This document shows, piece after piece, positions 1 to 7,956 of a stretch of 17,223 nucleotides of DNA. The position numbers and the translations under genes are program-made. Under the pieces are notes generated by a model. That model worked only from the letters and a program-made list of their open reading frames with translations, was not told the DNA's origin and did not search any database. The stretch is from JBEIJQ01 sp040380145 (GTDB taxonomy: Bacteria > Bacteroidota > Bacteroidia > Chitinophagales > Saprospiraceae). The number at the start of each line of letters is the position of its first letter. Positions within the stretch are counted from its first letter, which is position 1. The DNA lies in contig JBEIJQ010000065.1 in assembly GCA_040380145.1 (NCBI GenBank), positions 1-17,223 of the forward strand. The letters are read 5' to 3'.

Positions 1-3000
1 TGCCGATCAGGTCGATGTTTTTCAAGCGGTAGCCCGCACCGACGGTGATCTCGGAGGTTTTGGTCTCGGCCACCGTGTAGTCGAAGAAATTGACGGCCAC
101 GTTGCGCGATTTTTTGTACTCGAAACGGGCGGTCAGTTCGTTTTTGAAGCGCATATCGATGCCGATCAGGGGCGCGAACTGTTCGTTGATCACGAGGTCG
201 GGGAATTCGAAGCGCGAGTAGAAACTCTGGGTGTTGGGGTCCACGCGGGTGGGGCTTTCCTGGAAGTCGAGGTCCGTGGCGAAGGAGCTCACGCTGAGGG
301 TGGATTTGTAGGCGTGGGTCAGGCTGAAACTGGTGAGGAACTTGTCGAAGGGCTTGAGCTTGTTGAGCCCGTTGTAGGTGAGCCGCCAGTTGGGCATGGG
401 GAACATTTTGCGGATGTCGCCGAGGAACACCTTGTTGGGGTCGTCGCCGTTGTAGGCGGCCAGGAAAGAGGCCACGAGGACGTCCTGTTGGTAGCGCCCG
501 TAACCGCGGGTGAAGCCGGCGTTGGCGTCCACGGGGTTGATGTGCTGCCCGGTGCCGAGGCGCTCGGAAATGATCCGCCGGTAACTTTCGAAGTTGGCGA
601 AGTTCTGCGAAAACTCGTTGTCGGGCCCGCCGGCGATGAACAAGGTCCTGATGGGCATGTAGGTCATGTTGACGTTGCCCATCATCATCGGGTTGAGGTG
701 GCGGAACTGGTCGTTGGGCGCAAAGGAATCCACCTTGAAGAACTCCGAGTAGTTTTCGGTGAGCTGCTTCTTGATGTCCACGTCGATCTTGAAATCGCGG
801 AAGGGTTCCAGCGAGATCTGGGCATCGTAGGTGAGGCGGTGGGTCTGTTGGAACTGCTGGTTGAGGAAGATGTTGCGGGTGATCCAGCCGTTTTGGGCGG
901 CCCGGTTGAGCCAGTTGGTGTCGGGCTGCATGCCGAACGCGAAATCCAGTCCCGGTGCGTTGAAGGACTTGTCCATGCCGAGGTATTTGTGCACGGGCAT
1001 GAATCCGGGCAGGACGGTCGAAAATTCCTCTTGGTAGTTGAACCGCGCCTTTCGGATCATGAACAGGGGCCGTAGGAAAAAGCGTTCCACATAGGTGATC
1101 TCCCTTTCCTTCTTCTTGTCCTTTTCCTTGCCGGCGGCGGGCTCTTTTTCCTTGGGCTCTTTGTCCTTTTCGCCGTCCTTTCCTTTTTCGGCATCTTTGG
1201 GATCCTTTTCCTTTTCGCCTTTTTTGGGCACCGGCGGCGTGTTCAACTTTTTGAAGTACTTGTTTTTGTTGTACAGGTTCACAAAGTTGAGATCGCCGTT
1301 GAGCTGGCGGTTTTGGGTGTTGCGGATCACATTGCCGAGGGAATCGGCGTTGAGGCTGGCCGCGCTCCAGCCGAAGGTGGTCTGGTATTGGGCGCGCACA
1401 TCGATCCAGTCGAGGATGGGGATCAGTTTGAAGGGCAGTTGGTAAGAGACGCCCGCTTGGTGGGTGTAGTTTTTGTTGCGCCCGAACTTTTTGAGCCCTT
1501 CGCCGATCAGTTCGTTGTTGACGGGGCCCGGGGTGAGTTCGTCGATGACGGCGTTGTTGGTGGCGTTGAAGTTGAGGCGGATGGACTTGGTGAGATCCCA
1601 GTTGAGGCCGTACACGCGATCCCAGAGGAATTGTTTTTCGTAAAAAGTACCGCCCGGTCCGTCGGTGAACCGGTATTGGGTGATTCCGTACCTACGGGTG
1701 ATGTTGGTGCTGAAGGTGAGGCCGTTGGGCATCGCGTTGAAATTCAGCTCCTGCAGCCACTTGAGGTATTTGCCTTTTTTGATGAGTTTCTTGAAGGGCG
1801 TGATCGAAACGGGCTGTCCGGTGAAATTGTAGTTCAGGGCGCCTTCGTGGGTGATCATTTCGTCGCTGGCGACGATGGGCGTCCGTCGGAACCTTCGCGA
1901 CCAGGCGTAGGTGAGGCTGAAATTGGCGATGTCCCAGGGCATGGGCTTGGCCTTGGGGTCGGTTCGTTCCTTGCGGACGTTGGTGAAGTTGAAGCTGCGG
2001 AGTTCGTTGACCGAAACGGCCTGTTTGCGGATGGAATCCTTTTCTTGGGCCGTTCCGGCCAGTGCCAGTTTGTCGGCGAGTTTCACGTCGGTCTGGTAGG
2101 GATCGTATTCGGGCCGATTGATTTCGTTGGATACTTGTGCAAAAAACGGCAGGCGCAATCCCCATTTTTTGGGAAAAAACTTGTCGAGCGAAATGGTGGT
2201 GGAAATATCGTACTGGAACAGGCTGTTGCGCTGTCGCTGCTGCACCCGTTGTTCGATGTTTCCCCAACCGATGCCCTTGTAAGTGCCGGCCACGGTCAGG
2301 TTGCCGAGGTCGGCGAGGGTGACATCCATGCGGGCGGTGGCGGCTTGTCCGCCGCGTTCGTCGAAGCCCGTGACGCGGAGTTCGTTGATCCACACCTCGG
2401 CGCATTTGGGTTCGCCGTCGTCGGCGGGGTTGAGCAGGCCGACCATGATGCTCTCGACCATTCCGAGGTCGGGGTTGCCGATGACGCGCACGGTGTTGGC
2501 GGGGTTGTCGGGGTCAGCGAACCCGAAGATCTCGTTGAGGGGGAAGCGGGCGGCATCGCGTTGTTTTTTGGCGTCCACGAGCAGATCGAGGGGGAAATCG
2601 AGGTTGTTTTCCGCCAACCAAACCTCGATGGGTTCGTCGGCGTCGGGCGGCGACATGGTCAGCGGGATCTCGTATTCGTAGTAGTTGCGCTCGAAGTCGT
2701 TGCCGAGGCGGACGTACAGGCGGAGCTCGCCGGGCTGATAGGCGTCGGAGATGGGGATCGGCTCGGCGTGGACGAACATTTTGAGCCGCTTGTACACCCG
2801 CAGATCGAGGTTGAGGTTCTTGAAGATGGAGCGGGACTGTCCGTCGCGCAGGTTGCACACGCGCAGCGACAGGGCCTGTTCGTTTTGGAAAGCATCGGCG
2901 AAGGGGCCGAGGGCGCGCTCCTGTTGGATGCCCGGGGGCAGGGTGTAGGGGATCGGCGTGCGGTCGGCGTTTTCCTCGAAGTTCACCTGGTTCATGTCGA

Positions 3001-6000
3001 AAGAGGCCAGCTGCGGGAATTCGTCGGGGTCGGTCGAGATGAAGGCCTGTTCGTCGTCGAAGCGGTAGCGGCGCCATTGGTTGCGCACGAGGTCGAAGCG
3101 GGCGAAGCGCAGCACGATTTCCTCTTCGGCGTTGGTCATATAGACGCGCATGAAGCGGATGGATCGGAAGTCTTGGATGTTGCCCACGCGGCCGGTGAAT
3201 TGGTCGAGGGGGATTTTGATCTGGTACCAACGGACGCTGTCCTGCCCGTTGGGGCCGTTGTACTCGTCCACCACATACGAGCGGGAGTACTGATTGGGGA
3301 TCATTTCCCCGGGCGTGTTGGGGTCTGGGCGGAACTCGACGCGGTACTGGAAGAACCGCTCGTCCTCGGTAAGGGTATTGTCGCGGTTCACGTCTTCGTT
3401 GTCGGGGATGTTGGTGCCGGCGGCCACGAGATTGCCGACGCCCCCTCCGCCCGAAGCGGGGGAGTTGCCCTGGGGGCCGTTGAACTGTCGGTATCGGCCG
3501 ATGATGGGATCGGCGGGCGGCTGTTGGTTCCACTCCTCGGCGAGGTAAAAGCGGAAATTGTCGGTGGCCGGGTCTTGATTGGCGATGTCGTAGGCGGGGT
3601 TGAGGGTGCCGTTGGTGAGGTAGTTGGAGAGTTCGCCGAGGAAGGGGGCGAGGAAACTCTGTTCGCCCGCGTCGTCGAAACCGTCGAGGCCGACGTCCTG
3701 CACGAGGCGGACGTCCGGGTCGTTGTCGAAGGCATTGGTGATGGGCTGGGCGCGCGGGATGCGGCTCCAGGAGGTGGTGTCGATGCGCACATTGGCGGAA
3801 TCGGCGGGACGTGGCAGGCCGTTTTCGAAAAAGCGGCGCGAGTCTTTGAGCACGTCCTCCGAGATGTCGCCCAGTTCGACGTACAGGTCGCAGCCGTTGC
3901 CGCCGCGTCCTTCTTTGAAGGGGCTCATCACCCAAAATTCCACGAATTCGAAGTTGGCCGCCTCGAAGTCGTTGGTCTCGATCCCGCGCATGATACCGCC
4001 CCAACGGGTGGTGGGCTCGAGCAGTTCGCCCGAGTTGGGGTTGATGCCGGCGGAAAACACGGTCGGGGCCACGTCCAAGTTGTAGGGCCCGCGCTCTTTG
4101 GGATAAAAAGCGAGGTCGAAGGTACGGAGCAGGGTCTGCTGCTGTGCGCCGGGCCGGGCGTTGGGAAACACGTCGCGCAGGTCGATCTGGCGCACATAGG
4201 TGCTGCGCTTGGCCTCCGGCGTGATGTCCTCCGGCGCTTGGTTGAGGTTGAAGATGGGATCGAGGTTGTACCACGCCAAGCGTGCGCGGTTTTTGCCGTA
4301 GCTGTAGTCGTTGACCAGGGCGGCCTCGGGGAAAAGCCCGGTGCGGGGCGTGCTCGAGAGCTGCCAGTTGTTGGCCGGTATGCCCAAGGGGAAACGGGCG
4401 GTGCTGCCCTCGAAGTCGTCGAGGTACACCGTGCCACCGCCGTCTATGCCCTGCTGGATCACCTTGGGGTGGCCGGGCACGAGCATCGCCACCTCGCCGG
4501 TGAAGTTGATGCGCGAGGCGGCCTTGGTGCTGTAGAACGGCAGTTTGTCCACCAACCGGGTCAGCCACGGCGCCTCCGCCCCGTACTGCACGTCGAGGCC
4601 GAACACGTTGTTGGCGATGGGATCCTCTCCGATGTTGACTTTTTGGGTAAAAGGCCGTTCGGACAACCGCAAAAAGGTGCCGCCGATGTTGAGGTTCTCG
4701 TTGACGAAAAAGTCGAAGCGCGACCCGATCATGGAACGCTGCTGGAAGCCGAACAGGGAGTTGTCCTCGAACGACACGCGGATGGGCAGGCCCGAGCTCA
4801 CGATGGCATCGTTGAGGATGCGCAGGCGGCCGATGTTGTAGTCGATGGTGTAGTCCACGTTCTCGCGGAGGATCTGGCCCCCGGCGGTCACGGTGACGGA
4901 GCCGCGGGGGATGTTGAAGGCGCCGAGCGAGATGTCGGCGGAGGCGGACGATTGGCAAGAGCCTTTGATCAGGAAGCGGTTTTTGCTCACTTTTTCACGG
5001 GCCGCCGTGAGGGTGGAGTCGTACAGTTCCTGATAGACGTAGTCCTGCCAAGCGGGGTTGAGCTGACCGGTGGCCGGGTCGCGGAATTTCTCCTTGAGGC
5101 TGTTGCCGAACGGTTCCACCACCGGAAAGATCACGCGGCCGTTCTGGGGCAGGATGGTCAGCCCCTGCACGAAGTCGAACTGGCCGTCGGGCAAGGGATC
5201 GTTCACCCGGTTGAGGTTGTCGAGGTTGAACAGGCTGATCAGCGGGACCTGCGCCAAGGGGCCGGTGGGCAGAAAGCGCTTGTCGCCCGCGCCGAAATCC
5301 TGGTAGAACACGTCGAGGTGGAAATCTTCGTTGCTGACCTGATAAACGCCGAGGTTGTACACGTTTTTCATCATCAGGTCCCACAGGGGAATGTCGATGC
5401 GCGGGTTGACGCTTTTGAGCATTTTCACGAACATGACGTTCAACGTGTCGGCGTTCAACGGAAGGTCCTGCGAAAATTCCCCCACTTGGTAGATCTGCCC
5501 GTTGTAGGTGTACTGGAACGAAACGCCCACGACATGGTCGGGCTGCAGGTTGATGTTGAGCGACACGAAGCCCAGATCAGGATGGAAGGTGTATTCCGTG
5601 GGCTGGAGCTTGCGGGCGCGCACTTTCGAGAAATCCCGTGCGGAACGCATGCCGAAGGCGCCGCCCTCGAGGGTGGCCACGGTGTTGTCCAACTGACGGG
5701 CGCTGGGGTTGGCGCGGAGCCTTTCGTACAGGTCGTTGGCCTCGTTGTCGGGCAGGGTGGCTCCCCGCAGATCGCGCGGGGCGTTGGGCGCGAGGTTGAC
5801 CCGGCCGGGGTTGGCCAGTTTGTCGGCTTCGGTCTCGCCGAGGTCGGTCAGCGCCACGATGTCGCGCACCTCGTCGGTCACGTTGCGGTCGTTGGTGACC
5901 CAGACTTCCAGTTTGGTGATGTGGAAAAGGGTATTGACCTGCGGGATGTTCTTCAACGCGGGTTCGAAACTGGCCCGGTTGTAGTGCGACAGGAAAAAGT

Positions 6001-7012
6001 GCCGGTTTTCGTCGTACTGGTCGCAGGAAACGTTGAAGTTCTGCGTTTGGGTGCCGTTCTGCAGGGTGATCTCCTTGCGGCGCGACTGCTGCTGGGAGAT
6101 GAGCAGGGTGGTGGTCAGGCGGGCGAACTGCAGCTCGGTCTTGAAACCGAACAGCGCCTGGCTGCCCTGGATGAGCGAGGAGCGCAGCGGCAGGCTTACG
6201 TTGCCGGCCTCGATTTTTTTGATGATCGCGTCTTCGGTGAGGAGGCCGTCCGACAAAAATTCGAGCTTGATCTGGTTGTCGATGTCGAAGGTGGCCTGGG
6301 TGTTGTAACTGGTCGAGAGTTTGAGGCGCTCGCCGATGGTGCCCACCACGTTCAGCTGGATGTTCATGTCGAAGTCGAAACCGCCGTTGCGCTGCTGCTG
6401 CTGGGTGAGGATGGGGTTGTCGATCCGCTGGTAATCGCCGCCGAAGGTGAGGTCGATGTTGCCCTGCGGACGGATGTTGATGCCCCCTTTTCCAAAAAGC
6501 CTTTCGGAAAGGTCGGCCTTGACATCGTCCATATAGGGCTTGATGGGGTCCTCGCCGAGTTTGGCGGCGGGGTTTTGCCCCAATTCCTCGAAATACTCCT
6601 TTTGCTCCTGCGCCGCCACGAAGTCCTGGTACTCGTCGAAGGTCAGGTAAGTGGGGGGGCGGTAAAATTGTCCCCCTACTTTTTCGGTCACGATGTAGTA
6701 ACCGGTTTCCGGGTCGTATTCCACGGTCTGCGTGATGGCCGGCGGATCTTTCAGATCGAAGGGGTTGCCCGTCTGACCGGTCACAAAGTCGCCTTCCCGC
6801 TCCTCGGGGGGCGGCACGGTATCGTTCTGGACGGTGTCGGGGAATCCGCCGCCGCCCAGGTCGCGCAACCCGCCGTCGTCACCGGACGCACGGTGCAAAA
6901 CGACCGCGTCCGAGGTGAACGATCCTCGATGGCCACCGGCCCCCATCGTCAACAAGTTGCCTGTCAGGATGGCCGCGCCAAAGCCCAGCGCCAAAAAAAG
7001 ACTGCTCTTCAT
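1..7012 (-). CDS. sprA: SprA, T9SS outer-membrane translocon protein (3' end cut by window edge)
   Basis: SprA forms the very large outer-membrane beta barrel through which type IX secretion cargo leaves the cell; in gliding species it is also needed for motility. One uninterrupted minus-strand frame of 2,337 codons runs from the ATG at 7010-7012 off the left edge. Known SprA proteins are about 2,400 residues, so only some tens of residues are missing. The start MKSSLFLALGFGAAIL is a signal peptide. Recognisable SprA stretches include NIDLTFGGDYQ and FDIDNQIKLEFLSDG near the N terminus, FEFVEFWVMSPF (about residue 1035), FRSIRFMRVYMTN and LRFARFDLVRNQWRRYRF (about 1275-1310), and ITVGAGYRLKNIDLIG at the left edge. 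A Lys/Glu-rich stretch lies at about residues 1925-1970. ruvA is directly upstream, as I recall from other Bacteroidota. Identification is by family recall, not by a search. Confidence 0.96.
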   Translation of the reverse strand, partial: MKSSLFLALGFGAAILTGNLLTMGAGGHRGSFTSDAVVLHRASGDDGGLRDLGGGGFPDTVQNDTVPPPEEREGDFVTGQTGNPFDLKDPPAITQTVEYDPETGYYIVTEKVGGQFYRPPTYLTFDEYQDFVAAQEQKEYFEELGQNPAAKLGEDPIKPYMDDVKADLSERLFGKGGINIRPQGNIDLTFGGDYQRIDNPILTQQQQRNGGFDFDMNIQLNVVGTIGERLKLSTSYNTQATFDIDNQIKLEFLSDGLLTEDAIIKKIEAGNVSLPLRSSLIQGSQALFGFKTELQFARLTTTLLISQQQSRRKEITLQNGTQTQNFNVSCDQYDENRHFFLSHYNRASFEPALKNIPQVNTLFHITKLEVWVTNDRNVTDEVRDIVALTDLGETEADKLANPGRVNLAPNAPRDLRGATLPDNEANDLYERLRANPSARQLDNTVATLEGGAFGMRSARDFSKVRARKLQPTEYTFHPDLGFVSLNINLQPDHVVGVSFQYTYNGQIYQVGEFSQDLPLNADTLNVMFVKMLKSVNPRIDIPLWDLMMKNVYNLGVYQVSNEDFHLDVFYQDFGAGDKRFLPTGPLAQVPLISLFNLDNLNRVNDPLPDGQFDFVQGLTILPQNGRVIFPVVEPFGNSLKEKFRDPATGQLNPAWQDYVYQELYDSTLTAAREKVSKNRFLIKGSCQSSASADISLGAFNIPRGSVTVTAGGQILRENVDYTIDYNIGRLRILNDAIVSSGLPIRVSFEDNSLFGFQQRSMIGSRFDFFVNENLNIGGTFLRLSERPFTQKVNIGEDPIANNVFGLDVQYGAEAPWLTRLVDKLPFYSTKAASRINFTGEVAMLVPGHPKVIQQGIDGGGTVYLDDFEGSTARFPLGIPANNWQLSSTPRTGLFPEAALVNDYSYGKNRARLAWYNLDPIFNLNQAPEDITPEAKRSTYVRQIDLRDVFPNARPGAQQQTLLRTFDLAFYPKERGPYNLDVAPTVFSAGINPNSGELLEPTTRWGGIMRGIETNDFEAANFEFVEFWVMSPFKEGRGGNGCDLYVELGDISEDVLKDSRRFFENGLPRPADSANVRIDTTSWSRIPRAQPITNAFDNDPDVRLVQDVGLDGFDDAGEQSFLAPFLGELSNYLTNGTLNPAYDIANQDPATDNFRFYLAEEWNQQPPADPIIGRYRQFNGPQGNSPASGGGGVGNLVAAGTNIPDNEDVNRDNTLTEDERFFQYRVEFRPDPNTPGEMIPNQYSRSYVVDEYNGPNGQDSVRWYQIKIPLDQFTGRVGNIQDFRSIRFMRVYMTNAEEEIVLRFARFDLVRNQWRRYRFDDEQAFISTDPDEFPQLASFDMNQVNFEENADRTPIPYTLPPGIQQERALGPFADAFQNEQALSLRVCNLRDGQSRSIFKNLNLDLRVYKRLKMFVHAEPIPISDAYQPGELRLYVRLGNDFERNYYEYEIPLTMSPPDADEPIEVWLAENNLDFPLDLLVDAKKQRDAARFPLNEIFGFADPDNPANTVRVIGNPDLGMVESIMVGLLNPADDGEPKCAEVWINELRVTGFDERGGQAATARMDVTLADLGNLTVAGTYKGIGWGNIEQRVQQRQRNSLFQYDISTTISLDKFFPKKWGLRLPFFAQVSNEINRPEYDPYQTDVKLADKLALAGTAQEKDSIRKQAVSVNELRSFNFTNVRKERTDPKAKPMPWDIANFSLTYAWSRRFRRTPIVASDEMITHEGALNYNFTGQPVSITPFKKLIKKGKYLKWLQELNFNAMPNGLTFSTNITRRYGITQYRFTDGPGGTFYEKQFLWDRVYGLNWDLTKSIRLNFNATNNAVIDELTPGPVNNELIGEGLKKFGRNKNYTHQAGVSYQLPFKLIPILDWIDVRAQYQTTFGWSAASLNADSLGNVIRNTQNRQLNGDLNFVNLYNKNKYFKKLNTPPVPKKGEKEKDPKDAEKGKDGEKDKEPKEKEPAAGKEKDKKKEREITYVERFFLRPLFMIRKARFNYQEEFSTVLPGFMPVHKYLGMDKSFNAPGLDFAFGMQPDTNWLNRAAQNGWITRNIFLNQQFQQTHRLTYDAQISLEPFRDFKIDVDIKKQLTENYSEFFKVDSFAPNDQFRHLNPMMMGNVNMTYMPIRTLFIAGGPDNEFSQNFANFESYRRIISERLGTGQHINPVDANAGFTRGYGRYQQDVLVASFLAAYNGDDPNKVFLGDIRKMFPMPNWRLTYNGLNKLKPFDKFLTSFSLTHAYKSTLSVSSFATDLDFQESPTRVDPNTQSFYSRFEFPDLVINEQFAPLIGIDMRFKNELTARFEYKKSRNVAVNFFDYTVAETKTSEITVGAGYRLKNIDLIG
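1100..1245 (-). other. Lys/Glu-rich low-complexity segment inside SprA
   Basis: Within the sprA frame, about 45 residues are almost only Lys, Glu, Asp, Pro and Gly (for example KKGEKEKDPKDAEKGKDGEK, then KEKDKKKERE). It is followed directly by ITYVERFFLRPLFMIRKARF, where typical SprA sequence resumes. It is purine-rich on the coding strand and probably a disordered loop or linker between barrel segments. I recall similar charged inserts of variable length in other SprA proteins, so it is likely a tolerated loop and not a frameshift; the frame is open on both sides. Confidence 0.8.
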
Positions 7013-7197
7013 AAAAAACTCGGGATAACGACAAGTAGATGTTCTGACCAAGCAAAAAAAGCCGTTCGCCTCCTGTCAAGAGGCTGTCGGCAGCTTCGCT
7101 ATTCCAAAAAACGGTTTGACAAAAGTCGGGTAAAGTCTATGCGATAAATCGGAATTTGGATTGGCAGAAAAAGAGAAAGGTAAAAAGAATATGCAAT
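7013..7197. other. ruvA-sprA intergenic region
   Basis: This 185-bp spacer between the ruvA stop and the sprA start holds the terminator at 7054-7091. I looked for a TAnnTTTG promoter box toward sprA and found none convincing. The 41 nt between the terminator T-run and the sprA ATG contain only partial matches. No small gene is apparent. Confidence 0.6.
7054..7091 (-). terminator. Intrinsic terminator after ruvA, just upstream of sprA
   Basis: On the minus strand, GCCG (7088-7091) pairs with CGGC (7061-7064), and inside it GCCTC (7080-7084) pairs with GAGGC (7068-7072). The two stems are separated by a 3/3 internal loop and capped by a 7-nt loop. Seven T residues (7054-7060) follow the stem directly. 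This is a standard Rho-independent terminator shape, pointing in the direction of ruvA and sprA transcription. The T-run ends 41 nt before the sprA ATG, so ruvA and sprA are probably not a simple operon, or sprA is attenuated. Confidence 0.75.
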
Positions 7198-7800
7198 TCA
7201 AGAAAGCGATTTCAGGGCGAGTTTGACCAGAGCGCCCGGATCGGAAAGCCCCGGCTGTTCTTTGAACAGGGCGTTCAAGGCGCGCTGGGCGGCGATTTTC
7301 TGGAAACCCAACGCAAGCAGAGCGGATAACGCTTCTTCGCGGGCCTTATTGCCCGAGCCCATGGGCAGGTTCTGGGCGGTTTCCTCGAAAAAGCCGTCTT
7401 TCTGCACCTTGTCCTTCAGTTCCAAGATCAGACGCTTGGCGGATTTGGGCCCAATGCCCTTTACGGAGTGCAGCACGGTTTCGTTTTCCGAGGCGATCGC
7501 GGCGCGCAGTTCGGCGGCGGGCAGCGACGACAGCAGCAGACGGGCAGTGCCCGGTCCGATGCCCGAAACGCCGATCAGCAGCACGAACAGTTGTCGCTCG
7601 CCCTCGTCGGCGAACCCGTACAGGCTGTGACCGTCTTCTTTCACCACCAAGTGGGTCAACAGGCGGACTTCTCCGCTCTCGGGCAACTTGCCGAAGGTGT
7701 ACAGGCTGATCGCCATTTGGTACGCCACGCCGCCCGCCGTTTCCACAATGGCTTCGGCCGGCGTTCGGTGCACGAGGTTTCCTTTGATGTAGGCGATCAT
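7198..7800 (-). CDS. ruvA: Holliday junction branch migration protein RuvA
   Basis: RuvA binds four-way Holliday junctions as a tetramer and recruits the RuvB motor for branch migration in recombinational repair. The product is 200 residues, the usual RuvA length. The N-terminal OB-fold starts MIAYIKGNLV. The acidic pin residues Glu55-Asp56 are present (KEDGHSLYGF). Two helix-hairpin-helix motifs follow (IGVSGIGPGTA at about 76-86 and SVKGIGPKSAKRL at about 112-124), then a flexible linker (about 140-150) and the C-terminal RuvB-binding domain (about 151-200). The frame is open 10 codons further upstream, but I chose the ATG at 7798-7800 because family members begin MI(A/T)xIxG and because a promoter -7 box overlaps the longer version. 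Transcription runs toward sprA but a terminator intervenes. It is divergent from the polX-like gene. Confidence 0.97.
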   Translation of the reverse strand: MIAYIKGNLVHRTPAEAIVETAGGVAYQMAISLYTFGKLPESGEVRLLTHLVVKEDGHSLYGFADEGERQLFVLLIGVSGIGPGTARLLLSSLPAAELRAAIASENETVLHSVKGIGPKSAKRLILELKDKVQKDGFFEETAQNLPMGSGNKAREEALSALLALGFQKIAAQRALNALFKEQPGLSDPGALVKLALKSLS

Positions 7801-7808
7801 ACGGTTGG

Positions 7809-7816
7809 CAAAGGTA
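7809..7816 (-). promoter_or_regulatory. Bacteroidota-type -7 promoter box for ruvA
   Basis: The minus strand reads TACCTTTG, an exact match to the Bacteroidota primary-sigma -7 consensus TAnnTTTG. It ends only 8 nt before the ruvA ATG, so the transcript would start at or within a few nucleotides of the start codon (leaderless or nearly so). The expected -33 TTG is not at the usual spacing; the region upstream is only T/G-rich. The box lies inside the longer open frame, which argues for the ATG at 7798-7800. Confidence 0.6.
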
Positions 7817-7930
7817 ACACAAAACAACAAACGAGGGCACGGGGGCAGAGGCCTTTTTCATCTGTTTTTCCGCCCCTTTTTCCCCTTTTTTCTCCGATAT
7901 TGTGCCCGCTTGAAGGCTTTCCTTTTTCTC

Positions 7931-7946
7931 TTTTTTTCGAAAAAAA
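7931..7946. repeat. T7-CG-A7 palindrome, copy 1 (upstream of polX-like gene)
   Basis: Seven T, then CG, then seven A form a perfect 16-bp palindrome, preceded by a C/T-rich run. The same 16-mer occurs at 14465-14480 upstream of the PP2C gene. Its A-side faces the downstream gene in both places. The function is unknown; it could be a bent A-tract promoter element, a binding site, or chance in T/C-rich spacers. Confidence 0.5.
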
Positions 7947-7956
7947 ATCCGTTGCT

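Larger units (their letters stand above)
7801..7956. other. Divergent ruvA/polX-like spacer with pyrimidine-rich tract
   Basis: This 156-bp spacer separates divergent genes. Its ruvA side holds the -7 box at 7809-7816. From about 7852 to 7937 the plus strand is very rich in T and C, ending in the palindrome T7-CG-A7 (7931-7946). The A-tract falls about 10 nt before the chosen polX-like start, which fits the A-rich leaders used by Bacteroidota in place of a Shine-Dalgarno sequence. No clear promoter box toward the polX-like gene was found. Confidence 0.5.

Noticed and set aside
314..1075. 253-codon plus-strand open frame at the left end
   Set aside because: It is antisense to the 3' part of sprA and has the same biased composition as the larger antisense frame.
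6380..6405. Short CTG/CAG triplet run
   Set aside because: It encodes a plain run of four glutamines in SprA; four units are too few to call a microsatellite.
1313..7147. 1,944-codon open frame on the plus strand
   Set aside because: It lies codon-to-codon opposite sprA, which is unmistakable SprA throughout. The plus-strand product is a low-complexity Val/Gly/Glu/Asp/His-rich sequence with no recognisable domain, and its openness follows from the lack of TTA, CTA and TCA codons in sprA.
7801..7830. Ten extra N-terminal codons for RuvA
   Set aside because: RuvA proteins begin at the MIAYIKG-type start, and the extension overlaps an exact promoter -7 box.
7468..7956. 163 extra N-terminal codons for the polX-like protein
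   Set aside because: Most of this extension is antisense to ruvA and the rest is a T/C-rich spacer; PolX homology begins at about 7960.
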